Source of the DNA: Microcystis wesenbergii NRERC-220
GTDB lineage: Bacteria; Cyanobacteriota; Cyanobacteriia; Cyanobacteriales; Microcystaceae
Assembly (NCBI RefSeq): GCF_032027425.1
Contig: NZ_JAVSJA010000001.1
Coordinates: 124,001 to 188,000, forward strand
Reading direction: 5' to 3'
Length of the DNA: 64,000 nucleotides
Part shown: positions 7,093 to 14,915 of the stretch, piece after piece
How positions within the stretch are numbered: position 1 is the stretch's first letter
Layout of the letters: each line of letters starts with the position of its first letter
Program-made: the position numbers and the translations under genes
The notes under the pieces: generated by a model
The model's input: only the letters and a program-made list of their open reading frames with translations
Databases searched by the model: none
What the model was told of the DNA's origin: nothing

Positions 7093-9333
7093 TTAAGGTC
7101 TTTGCAGGAAGATTAATTCTTCAACGGGGAGGAAATCATAGTATTGACCTTGATTAGCTAAAACTGCGATTAAATGGAGACGATCATCGGGTTCAATGTG
7201 TAATCCTTCCCAGGGGACAGCAATCTCCAAACATTGATTAAAAGAAGCTTTGGCATTACTAGGAACTCGCTGCCAAGTAAAATATTCTTGAGCGAATTCT
7301 AACCAAGTAAATTCCGTGATTAAATTTATTCCTAGATGATGATGATAACCGTAATCGAGGGGCGATCGAGGAGGAATATCTGTTAGGGGAATTGGACTTT
7401 GCAGACGATGCACTTCATCATAATACCAATATAAATGCACTTCAGGCGGTATATCTTTGCCTAATTCTGCCCCCGGTTTCCAATCGAAACGCAGATAAAA
7501 ATTGAGGTGATCCCAACCGAAAAAGAGCCTTTGTACTAAGGAAGTCCGGTGCATTGTACCACTGGCGCCGCCAATTTCGATCCGTCCGGCTTTATCCCAA
7601 TCCTGTTCGTCACCAAAACCGTCGATAATGGGGTGAATAAAAGCCAGTGGACGATTACCTTGTTTATCCCCGTGTTCTTCCACCGGTTCGAGCAAATAGG
7701 AGGGAATTGGCTCATTTAAAGCTTGATAAAGAGCGATCAGGTGTTCGCGGAAAAGTTGGTCAAAAATTGCGTCATGATTAGAAGAATGGCCATAACCAAA
7801 CCACCAAAACCAATCGGAACCTTCCGCTGCATACAATGCTTCCCACGCATCGGGGTTATTATCTTCCGTCGCTTCCGGGTGATTAGCGAGGGTTTGACGG
7901 GCTAAAATTAGATATTCCCAAGCTTTATTTTTAGCGGGATCGCCGATCCAAGTGGTAAAATTGGCATCGATCCAAGAGCCGCTATGAAGTTGATTGCTGG
8001 GTATTTTTGCACTAGCCGGAAAGCGATCGAGATATTCGGAGACGGTGACTAATTCGATCGCTTGGTGGTCGCTTAAAAGTTGATAAAGGTTCTCTAGGAA
8101 GGGTAAACCGTCTTGATGATAGTTTTCCCAACAGTTTTCGCCATCTAGCGCAATGGTAACTAACCAGGGTTTTTCTAGGGTCGTGGTTTCTGCGTTGGTT
8201 TTCAGTTGTTCGGCGATCGCTTCTAGGTGTTTAACTAAGTCTGTAGCGGCCTCTTGCGCTTTCATGCCACTATAGCTAAATCCGATCAGATCCGAGAGAC
8301 GATGATCGCGGAAAACCATCGATAAATTGCCGTTGCTAGTTTCCAGACGGTAGGGACGATAAAGCAATTCCGGTTCGCTAATATTGCCTTTTTCGTCGCG
8401 ATGAAAGTAATGTCCCAGGGACCAACCTAACACCCCCTCATCGGAACATAACCACTGAAAACCCTGTTTAGCGACAGCGGGGAGAATCGCGGGACTAACG
8501 GATTGTTCCGAGGGCCAAAGTCCTCGAGGATGTTTATCAAAGCGATCGATATAGATTTGCCAAGCTTTCTGGAGATGGCGCGAAATATCTTCAGGATAGC
8601 GGAAATATTGCCGAGGAAGGGTCATATTCGGCACTGCTACCCGGCCGGCTTCCGAGTTGGCCAGCAGGGGTAAAATCGGATGGGTGTAGGGACTGGTAAT
8701 GATTTCTAGTTGTCCGGTTTCCTGCATTAACCGGTGTTGTGGCAAGATACGACGCAGAATTTGACGCTGTTTGGAGATAATTCGCTGGCGATCGCTTAAA
8801 TTGAAATTTTTTCCCTGTTCTAACCAGGCTGCGATTTCCGGGTCACTGTGAAAGATAGGATCGATCCAAGCGAGGTTATGCCAAGCCAAGAGATCGCTAT
8901 AATCTTGCAGATTCCAATGGCTAATACACCAACTATGACCGTTTTCTTGACGCTGTGCGTATAATTGGGCGTAACGGGGGTGCGGATCGATCAGGGTACG
9001 ATGGTTAGCATCGAAAAAGTGTTCGAGGATAAAGTGTTTTTGTGCTGGGGTTAACTGCGCTTCCGGGGTGACGGTGAGGGCAAGATAGGGGTCTATAGCT
9101 AGTCCGTTGACGTAATCCTCTAATTGCAGGATTAAAGAGGGGACAAGGTTGACGGTTTGGTGTAATTTGGGAAAACGTTCTAGAATCAGGATTAAATCGA
9201 GATAATCTTTCACCCCATGCAGTCGCACCCAGGGTAAGCGATATTGTCCCGAAGCGTCACTGCTAGTTTGAGAGGATTTGTAGAGGGGTTGGTGTTGATG
9301 CCAAATAAAAGCGACGTAGAGAGGATAGGCCAT
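7093..9333 (-). CDS. Glycoside hydrolase family 57 protein
   Basis: Predicted GH57 enzyme acting on alpha-glucans (amylase, 4-alpha-glucanotransferase or branching type). The 746-residue protein opens with the family block VAFIWHQHQPLY. It carries the likely nucleophile region CSDEGVLGWSL near residue 298 and the acid/base region ALDGENCWENY near residue 395, then a long C-terminal beta-rich part (from about 560). Length fits the large cyanobacterial GH57 group of uncertain substrate rather than the short branching enzymes. A role in glycogen metabolism is inference. It is monocistronic, with the start ATG at 9333 leading directly into the family motif. Confidence 0.9.
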   Translation of the reverse strand: MAYPLYVAFIWHQHQPLYKSSQTSSDASGQYRLPWVRLHGVKDYLDLILILERFPKLHQTVNLVPSLILQLEDYVNGLAIDPYLALTVTPEAQLTPAQKHFILEHFFDANHRTLIDPHPRYAQLYAQRQENGHSWCISHWNLQDYSDLLAWHNLAWIDPIFHSDPEIAAWLEQGKNFNLSDRQRIISKQRQILRRILPQHRLMQETGQLEIITSPYTHPILPLLANSEAGRVAVPNMTLPRQYFRYPEDISRHLQKAWQIYIDRFDKHPRGLWPSEQSVSPAILPAVAKQGFQWLCSDEGVLGWSLGHYFHRDEKGNISEPELLYRPYRLETSNGNLSMVFRDHRLSDLIGFSYSGMKAQEAATDLVKHLEAIAEQLKTNAETTTLEKPWLVTIALDGENCWENYHQDGLPFLENLYQLLSDHQAIELVTVSEYLDRFPASAKIPSNQLHSGSWIDANFTTWIGDPAKNKAWEYLILARQTLANHPEATEDNNPDAWEALYAAEGSDWFWWFGYGHSSNHDAIFDQLFREHLIALYQALNEPIPSYLLEPVEEHGDKQGNRPLAFIHPIIDGFGDEQDWDKAGRIEIGGASGTMHRTSLVQRLFFGWDHLNFYLRFDWKPGAELGKDIPPEVHLYWYYDEVHRLQSPIPLTDIPPRSPLDYGYHHHLGINLITEFTWLEFAQEYFTWQRVPSNAKASFNQCLEIAVPWEGLHIEPDDRLHLIAVLANQGQYYDFLPVEELIFLQRP

Positions 9334-9532
9334 GATAATACCGAGAAAAAGTGCATATAACAGGCTATTTAGCCGTTATTTGGATGAGAATAGACAATAA
9401 AGCCCATTCTAGATTCTTAAAAATTGATTTCGGTCACTACCATAATCCTATCAACTGGTTTTGAAGGGGTATCGTCTCTTTGTATTTGTTAAAGGATCGG
9501 ATTCGGTTTAGCAGAGTGAGTTAGGCAAGAAT

Positions 9533-9575
9533 AACTTAGGTGATATATCGACAAATTTAATCTTGTCCCTAACCC
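9533..9575. repeat. 43-bp direct repeat, left copy
   Basis: Begins AACTTAGGTGATATATCGAC and ends CTAACCC. It matches bases 9779-9821 at all but a few positions. The two copies bracket a truncated antitoxin gene; the right copy starts at the last base of that gene's stop codon. Confidence 0.85.
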
Positions 9576-9599
9576 ACCACGATAAAACTTTAAGAGATT

Positions 9600-9779
9600 A
9601 TGGCACTAACGAGAGACTATCAAGAGACAATCAACGAACGAGTTCAAAAAGACCCCGAATTCGCCAAAGCTTTGCTAGATGAAGCACTGATTCTCTTTTT
9701 AAATGGAGAACCAGGGACAGCGCGCCTCATTTTACGAGATTTGGTTAACTCAGGTTTTCGAGAGAAAATTAAGATCTAA
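9600..9779 (+). pseudogene. Truncated HigA-like antitoxin/DNA-binding protein relic (59 aa)
   Basis: The frame starts MALTRDYQETINERVQKDPE and continues through ALLDEALILFLNGEPGTARL. This is the N-terminal part of small antitoxins of about 100 residues that partner RelE/HigB-type toxins. After RDLVN the usual helix-turn-helix part is missing; the frame ends after SGFREKIKI. No toxin gene is adjacent. It could still be expressed as a short protein, but the loss of the DNA-binding half suggests decay. Confidence 0.6.
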
Positions 9780-9821
9780 ACTTAGGTAATTTATCGACAA
9801 ATTTAATCTTACCTCTAACCC
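9779..9821. repeat. 43-bp direct repeat, right copy
   Basis: Partner of the repeat at 9533-9575, in the same orientation. The following stretch to 9964 holds no frame that I can support. Confidence 0.85.
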
Positions 9822-9964
9822 TAAATAAGTGCATTACGCCGTGCTAATACACTCGACATTGATCTTAATTTCTTGAAAAGATATAAACTTAATTACAACA
9901 TTACATATTATTACAGCTAGAATTGACGGTCATCACAAGATCAAGGAGGAAAAATAGACTGAGG

Positions 9965-10381
9965 TTAATCCTCTCTCTCTAGCTTAATTGCGTGTTTTTC
10001 GATCCAATCGGTCAATCTCTCGAAACCATCTTCATAGGTTTCAATAGCACCAGCGAGATCAAGAAAAAAGCTTGCCGCTTCTACCTCACTGGCGGTTAAA
10101 AGATAGTCATTCTTTCGCAAAAAAGTAGAAACGGCAGCTAGATCCATACGTTTATTCCCGTCGCAGAAGCAATGATTCTTGAGAAAACCATAACCGTAAG
10201 CTGCCGCTAATTTAAAAATCGATGATTCGGGTTCGTACTGGAAAAAGAATTTTGGTTTATCGATGGTCGATTCCAGTAAGGTAGGGTTTAAAATCCCGGC
10301 AATCCCCCCAGTTCGAGCGATTAAAATGTCCTGAATTGATCGGATTGCCTTGCTTGATAACCCTTTCGGTTCCTCAATCAT
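9965..10381 (-). CDS. doc: Doc-type (Fic/death-on-curing) toxin
   Basis: Predicted toxin of the Fic/Doc fold, which phosphorylates or AMPylates translation factors. The 138-residue protein has the catalytic signature HCFCDGNKRMDLAAVSTFL near residues 65-83 (family form HxFxxGNKR) and the opening SSKAIRSIQDILI helix. The catalytic His and the phosphate-binding GNKR are intact. It is translated from an ATG that overlaps the antitoxin stop (TAATG at 10381), so the two are coupled. The pair is typical of mobile toxin-antitoxin loci. Confidence 0.86.
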   Translation of the reverse strand: MIEEPKGLSSKAIRSIQDILIARTGGIAGILNPTLLESTIDKPKFFFQYEPESSIFKLAAAYGYGFLKNHCFCDGNKRMDLAAVSTFLRKNDYLLTASEVEAASFFLDLAGAIETYEDGFERLTDWIEKHAIKLERED

Positions 10382-10605
10382 TATTTGGCAAGTTCCTTGA
10401 ATGCGTTACGGTATTGAGCGTAAGTATCTTCAAAAGCTTTCATAGTTTCCTCAAAATCGGGATCGAAGCTCGAAATGCTGTACCCGTTTGCCGATTCAGT
10501 TATATAAATACAATCCCCTTCTTCTACATTCAGCCTGGATAAAACCTCTTTCGGTAAGATCACCCCTATAGAATTACCGATTTTTCGGAGTGTTAAAGTT
10601 GTCAT
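10381..10605 (-). CDS. AbrB/MazE-type antitoxin
   Basis: A 74-residue protein with an N-terminal swapped-hairpin AbrB DNA-binding domain (LTLRKIGNSIGVILPKEVL, residues 4-22) and a C-terminal acidic helix (DPDFEETMKAFEDTYAQY) that would bind and block the Doc toxin. It comes first in the operon, the usual order for autoregulated pairs. A 17-base inverted repeat, TTATA-N7-TATAA, lies about 30 bases upstream and is a natural candidate for its operator. Confidence 0.87.
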   Translation of the reverse strand: MTTLTLRKIGNSIGVILPKEVLSRLNVEEGDCIYITESANGYSISSFDPDFEETMKAFEDTYAQYRNAFKELAK

Positions 10606-10634
10606 AACTTATTTCCTCTCTTTATTTTTGGGAA

Positions 10635-10651
10635 TTATACAAATGTTATAA
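10635..10651 (-). promoter_or_regulatory. Putative toxin-antitoxin operator
   Basis: Inverted repeat TTATA-CAAATGT-TATAA, 30 bases before the antitoxin start and flanked by AT-rich promoter-like sequence. AbrB-type antitoxins usually bind palindromes in their own promoter, so autoregulation is inferred. Binding is not shown. Confidence 0.4.
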
Positions 10652-10835
10652 CACATTATCTTTTTTATAGACAAAACCTTTGAAAGCCTTGCACGGTAAC
10701 ACTTGAGGGACATAATCCCGGAAGTTTCTCTAGATAAGACTTTGAGCCATTTTTGCCAGAGAAAAAAGTGTATTTTTCCATACTATTATCATCATGGCAT
10801 CCTATGACCTGAAGATTAATCTTTAGTATGCTACG

Positions 10836-11618
10836 CTAAAATCCGAAAGAATAACCGATTTTTAACTTTAATTGACTTTGATCATTGCTATTAGTAGAAA
10901 TATCTCCCTCAATACCGAAATCGATCACACCTTGACGATTAATTTGCTGACGAATTCCCATTCCAGTGCGAATCAACGCCCCACCATTACTATTATCGCT
11001 GGTAATTACGCCCAATTCTGCCAAAAAACTGCGATCAAAACGTTTTGGATAACCAATCGGTCGCGAATAACCGAGAATTGCAGCGGGTAAAAAAGATCGA
11101 TCGCCGTTATCGGGGTCAGTTTTTATGTTTAAATCGAGATTAAGATGCAAGCGATCGAATTGACCAACAGTTTTACTGGCAATTCCCCGCAGACGAAAAT
11201 CTAATCCCCCGGCATTATTTCCCGTCGGTAATCCTAAATCGGTACGAATAGCAAAAGCGGGAACATTATCGTATTCACGATTGAAATTATAGAAAAAACC
11301 TACAGATAAATTTCCCACATCAAAACTTGTATCATCACTATTAACTCGTCCTCCCACTTGCGGATCGATGCCGATAAGAATATGACCATTGCGAATAATA
11401 CCGTTGAGGTATTCAATATCAAATTCACCACCGAGATTACTGTTTTCAGGAAAAACTAGACTTCCTCCAAATTCTATCGATTGTTCTCCAAAACCGATAC
11501 TCTCAGCATCATCAAAAGAAAGGGGACGACCAGAATCAAGATTGTTATGATCGTTGGCAAAAACTGGATTAGTAAAACTGGCAACTAAACCCACAGCAAT
11601 TAATAAAAATCTTCTCAT
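10836..11618 (-). CDS. Predicted outer-membrane beta-barrel protein
   Basis: A 260-residue protein with a cleavable signal peptide (RRFLLIAVGLVASFTNPVFA, residues 2-21) and amphipathic beta strands throughout. It ends in KLKIGYSFGF with a C-terminal phenylalanine, the barrel-assembly signal of outer-membrane proteins. The overall pattern resembles the MetA-like phenol-degradation barrel group. Its start overlaps the stop of the His-rich protein gene by 4 bases (ATGA), so it is the third gene of the merR operon. A role in letting metal or an organic compound cross the outer membrane is inference. Confidence 0.72.
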   Translation of the reverse strand: MRRFLLIAVGLVASFTNPVFANDHNNLDSGRPLSFDDAESIGFGEQSIEFGGSLVFPENSNLGGEFDIEYLNGIIRNGHILIGIDPQVGGRVNSDDTSFDVGNLSVGFFYNFNREYDNVPAFAIRTDLGLPTGNNAGGLDFRLRGIASKTVGQFDRLHLNLDLNIKTDPDNGDRSFLPAAILGYSRPIGYPKRFDRSFLAELGVITSDNSNGGALIRTGMGIRQQINRQGVIDFGIEGDISTNSNDQSQLKLKIGYSFGF

Positions 11619-12835
11619 TTTTTCAGTTCCTCTTGATCATTGCTGTGGTCAGGTTTTTTCTCCGTATTAGCAGGGGTTTCTGGGGAGTGATTTTCGTGGT
11701 TATGGTGTTGGTGATCTTCTTCCTCATGTCCCTGAGAATTATCTGGTTTTTTCTCAGAATTATCAGGATTTTCGTGATTATGACCCTCATGAGAAATATC
11801 TGCTGGCATTAATCCCATCCCCGGAATTCCTGACTGAAAACGATGATCATGTAGTCCTTGACCACCATAATTTTTTCCTGCTTCCATTTCCCGATGATTA
11901 GCAGCCATTACTAACCAAATAGCGCGGGTAATTTGTTCGTCTTTTTGTTGGGGAGTTAGCCAATCTGATGCCAGAATATCATTAACCATATCGTGCAACA
12001 TATGCAGGTTATCAAAGGTGTTAGATATTTCGGGAAAACGTCGGGCAAACTTGGGACTAAGTCCGGCAAACATCGGCATAAAAGCTCGATCAGTGCGATA
12101 TAATTCCTTAGTATGGTATTGTTTACCCACCTGTTTATAAGCCTGTTTTTGTTCCTCTAAAGTTTTCTCATAAAGCAAGTCATACATGGTTCCTTGTAGC
12201 CAATGGTAGCCCCAAAATAAGCCATTTACTTTCGGATATTTCTGCCGAAAAGCTTTAGAATAGGGCTGGGAATCCAGATAACCCATATTCATCGGTAATC
12301 CCGTAATCGCATAGGGAACTTTTGTCAAGTAAAATTGATATAATTTTTCAATTTCTGCTTCTTTTTCCTCGTTGGTTAATTTGCTGCTGGCTAAAACATC
12401 AACGGTTTGAGCATGGAAAATATGCGCCCACTCGAAAACCTGTTCTAAAACACCGTATTTTCTGCCAAAAGTTGGAGAAATATTCCCCTCGTCGGGCATA
12501 AATTTAGGCGGATTTTTTAAAACCCAATTAATTTTTTGGTATGTCTTAGTTTCTAAATCTTTCGCTTTTCCCGTTACGATATCTTCGTAGGCAAAGGCAT
12601 GACCAACAGCGATCGCATTCAAGTCTAAAGCTAAATCTCTGACATTATAAATTGCATTGTTATAAACCCCTCTTTGGGGATAAATATGATTACGTTGCTT
12701 GTTATACATCCAAGCTGGTATATTGTCAGGAATTGCTTGTAAAGTCTGAGTTTGAGGTGACTGAGGATGTAGATGTTGAGCAATGACAGGAGTAGAAATC
12801 ATTGCTAAAGTTGCCAATAAAATTAACTTTTTCAT
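11615..12835 (-). CDS. Secreted protein of unknown function with His-rich C-terminus
   Basis: I do not recognise a named family. The 406-residue product has a signal peptide (KLILLATLAMISTPVIA) followed at once by QHLHPQSPQ. The body is mostly helical with histidine pairs that could bind metal: EWAHIFHAQTVD, NLHMLHDMVND and ANHREMEAG. The tail after about residue 345 is low-complexity and rich in His, Glu, Asp and Asn (EGHNHENPDN, EEEDHQHHNHENH). This fits a periplasmic metal-binding or metal-storage protein. It lies 5 bases after merR and overlaps the barrel gene, so a metal-responsive export or sequestration unit is likely (inference). Confidence 0.7.
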   Translation of the reverse strand: MKKLILLATLAMISTPVIAQHLHPQSPQTQTLQAIPDNIPAWMYNKQRNHIYPQRGVYNNAIYNVRDLALDLNAIAVGHAFAYEDIVTGKAKDLETKTYQKINWVLKNPPKFMPDEGNISPTFGRKYGVLEQVFEWAHIFHAQTVDVLASSKLTNEEKEAEIEKLYQFYLTKVPYAITGLPMNMGYLDSQPYSKAFRQKYPKVNGLFWGYHWLQGTMYDLLYEKTLEEQKQAYKQVGKQYHTKELYRTDRAFMPMFAGLSPKFARRFPEISNTFDNLHMLHDMVNDILASDWLTPQQKDEQITRAIWLVMAANHREMEAGKNYGGQGLHDHRFQSGIPGMGLMPADISHEGHNHENPDNSEKKPDNSQGHEEEDHQHHNHENHSPETPANTEKKPDHSNDQEELKK

Positions 12836-12840
12836 GATAG

Positions 12841-13233
12841 TTAAACCTTGAGATTAGGGCAAATAAATTGATCGTCTTTTACAGGTGTATCCGTCCATCC
12901 TTGCAGGGTTTCGGTTAATTGTTGACGCAATAAAAGCAATTGTTCCACTTGTCGATCGATCTCAGCAATATGTTTAATTAATTTTTCCTGAATATCTCCA
13001 CAGGGTAACTCACCATGGTCATGAATTACTAAACATTCGCGGATCTCTTGCAGACTTAAACCCAAAGATTGCAATCTCTTGACAAATAGCAAGCGATGGA
13101 CAGTATCGGGAGTAAATAGGCGAAATTGTCCCTCTGTCCTCTCAGGGGACTGAATTAGTCCTAATTCCTCATAATAACGGATTGTTTTAATTGAAACACC
13201 ACTTTCTAGGGAAAGTTGACCGATTTTGAGCAT
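12841..13233 (-). CDS. MerR-family metal-responsive regulator
   Basis: A 130-residue MerR protein. Residues 1-70 are the winged helix-turn-helix (KIGQLSLESGVSIKTIRYYE, then LGLIQSPERTEGQFRLF), followed by the dimerising coiled coil (about 80-115). Possible metal ligands are HDHGELPCGDI near residues 72-82 and FICPNL at the C-terminus, a layout like the ZntR/CadR/CueR branch. The exact metal cannot be read from this. It heads an operon with the His-rich protein and the barrel. An AAGGAG ribosome site precedes the start. Confidence 0.88.
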   Translation of the reverse strand: MLKIGQLSLESGVSIKTIRYYEELGLIQSPERTEGQFRLFTPDTVHRLLFVKRLQSLGLSLQEIRECLVIHDHGELPCGDIQEKLIKHIAEIDRQVEQLLLLRQQLTETLQGWTDTPVKDDQFICPNLKV

Positions 13234-13264
13234 TATTTTTGCTCCTTAATCATATCGTTTCTCC

Positions 13265-13296
13265 ATGATAAAATCTCCCCTTGACTGGAGAATCAA
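13265..13296 (-). promoter_or_regulatory. Putative MerR-type promoter/operator of the merR operon
   Basis: Read on the minus strand: -35 TTGATT (13296-13291), a 20-base spacer, and -10 TATCAT (13270-13265). The overlong spacer contains an inverted repeat of five bases (TCTCC at 13274-13278 and GGAGA at 13287-13291 on the plus strand). A 19-20 base spacer with a central dyad is the hallmark of MerR-activated promoters. The merR start is 32 bases beyond the -10. Confidence 0.55.
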
Positions 13297-13304
13297 GGGG
13301 GGAG
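13266..13304 (-). terminator. Intrinsic terminator-like hairpin after the cpcS-type gene
   Basis: Arms CTCCCCTTGA (13275-13284) and TCAAGGGG plus GGAG (13293-13304) pair. On the minus strand the stem is followed by ATTTTATC. It lies 16 bases past the lyase stop codon and overlaps the merR promoter described at 13265-13296. Confidence 0.5.
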
Positions 13305-13319
13305 AAGAAATATTTTTTT

Positions 13320-13874
13320 TTAACTGACTTTACACTCAACCCCAAAACCCACCAAGAGAACTTTTTCTAAGGGTTCCCCCTGCTGGGGACGTTGATAGTT
13401 AATAATTTTGCGAATTCGCAGGTCTGGATTGATTAAAGTAATTGAATCCACGGAAACACTGCGAGTGTAATTGGTGGTCATTAATAACTCTCTGGTGGTG
13501 GAATCAAAGCGAAAAGCGGAGATAATTGGTCTTGCTTCTTCGTAGGCGCGATCACGAAGATAATCCCCTTCTAAATAACCGTTATTTTCTGCTTTAACCA
13601 CAAATAAAAGATTAAGATTCTGTCGCACTTCTTCCCCTTTTTCCGAGATGGTATAGAAACCTAAATTAAACCCGGGCATACTTTCTAAATCCGCAATATC
13701 AGCATAGTTATTATCTGTCAGAACTTTCTGTTTGATCTCCCTAGTCAGGGGTTGAATGAGGAATTCAGTACGGGAACGTTCCACTTCTTGAGCAGCTAGA
13801 TAATGATAGGTTCTTTCCGTTTGCCAACTACCGACACAATAGGCAAAAAATTGCTGAAAAACTTCGGTATTCAT
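13320..13874 (-). CDS. CpcS/CpeS-type phycobiliprotein lyase
   Basis: Chromophore lyase of the CpcS family, which attaches phycocyanobilin to the conserved Cys-84-type site of phycobiliproteins. The 184-residue protein begins with the family block FFAYCVGSWQTERTYHYL and has the lipocalin-like beta-barrel pattern, including GYLEGDYLRDRAYEEARP and TTRELLMTTNYTRSVSVDSI. Length is usual for the family. It stands just upstream of merR and is separated from it by a terminator-like hairpin. Whether it is the CpcS or CpcU paralogue cannot be said. Confidence 0.85.
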   Translation of the reverse strand: MNTEVFQQFFAYCVGSWQTERTYHYLAAQEVERSRTEFLIQPLTREIKQKVLTDNNYADIADLESMPGFNLGFYTISEKGEEVRQNLNLLFVVKAENNGYLEGDYLRDRAYEEARPIISAFRFDSTTRELLMTTNYTRSVSVDSITLINPDLRIRKIINYQRPQQGEPLEKVLLVGFGVECKVS

Positions 13875-13901
13875 AGATTTAATTCTCCTCTTGTCAGTAT
13901 C

Positions 13902-14885
13902 TTAATTTTGAGTTATTTTATCAGTAACTTGTTCCCTATTTTCAAAACCATAACAATCTCGAACCAGATAAAGTGGCCGGCCCTTTACTTCTTCGTAAAC
14001 CCTGCCAATATATTCGCCAATAATCCCAAGAGTCAGTAATTGAATTCCTCCTAAAAATAAGATAGCAACCATCAGAGAAGCGTATCCGGGTACATCGATT
14101 CCTAAAATAATAGTCCTGAGAATTAAAAAACTAGCATAAACAAGACTAACAAGTGCAATGATAAATCCTACATAAGTCCAGACTTTCAGGGGTAAAAAAC
14201 TAAAAGAGGTAATACCATCGATGGCAAAATTCCATAATTTCCAGTAATTCCATTTAGTTTGTCCTTGATACCGGGGTTCTCGATCGAATAAAATTGATGT
14301 CTGTTTATATCCCACCCAAGCAAATATTCCTTTCATAAATCTTTGACGTTCGGGCATCTTTTTAATTGATTCTACCACTCGGCGATCAATTAAACGAAAA
14401 TCTCCCGTATTAGGGGGAATAGGAACCCGACTTAATTTATTAATGACTTGATAGAACCCCCCAGCGGTTAAACGTTTAAACCAACTTTCGCCAATTCTAA
14501 CCCGACGGGACGCATAAACCACATCATAACCCTGCTGCCATTTTTCGATCATTTCGGCAATTAATTCGGGGGGATCTTGTAAATCAGCATCAATAGGAAT
14601 TACTGCCATCCCTTGACTGTAATCAATTCCTGCTGACATGGCAATATCTTTACCAAAATTACGGGATAAATTAACCACTTTAATTTGTCGGTAACGTTGA
14701 TGATATTCCAGGAGATTTTTGAGAGTATTGTCACGACTACCATCATTGACGCAAACAATCTCATAACTGGTATTTAGTGCCTCTAAAACCGCTAAAAGTC
14801 GCCTAAAGAGAGCATCGATGTTTTCTTCTTCGTTATAAAGAGGAACAACAACAGATATTTTCACCGGTATTTGATTTGATAGCAT
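13902..14885 (-). CDS. GT2 polyprenyl-phosphate glycosyltransferase (GtrB/DPM1-like)
   Basis: Membrane-anchored family 2 glycosyltransferase that moves a sugar from a nucleotide donor to polyprenyl phosphate. The N-terminal GT-A domain shows VVPLYNEEENI, VNDGSRDNT and the DADLQDPPE metal-binding motif near residue 98. Two C-terminal membrane helices (about residues 235-257 and 268-290) match GtrB-like enzymes. It is the last gene of a four-gene minus-strand sugar cluster (13902-18039) with 30 bases to its upstream neighbour. The role in O-antigen or exopolysaccharide decoration is inference. Confidence 0.88.
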   Translation of the reverse strand: MLSNQIPVKISVVVPLYNEEENIDALFRRLLAVLEALNTSYEIVCVNDGSRDNTLKNLLEYHQRYRQIKVVNLSRNFGKDIAMSAGIDYSQGMAVIPIDADLQDPPELIAEMIEKWQQGYDVVYASRRVRIGESWFKRLTAGGFYQVINKLSRVPIPPNTGDFRLIDRRVVESIKKMPERQRFMKGIFAWVGYKQTSILFDREPRYQGQTKWNYWKLWNFAIDGITSFSFLPLKVWTYVGFIIALVSLVYASFLILRTIILGIDVPGYASLMVAILFLGGIQLLTLGIIGEYIGRVYEEVKGRPLYLVRDCYGFENREQVTDKITQN

Positions 14886-14915
14886 ATTAATTTACAAAAA
14901 AATTAGAGAAATTTT

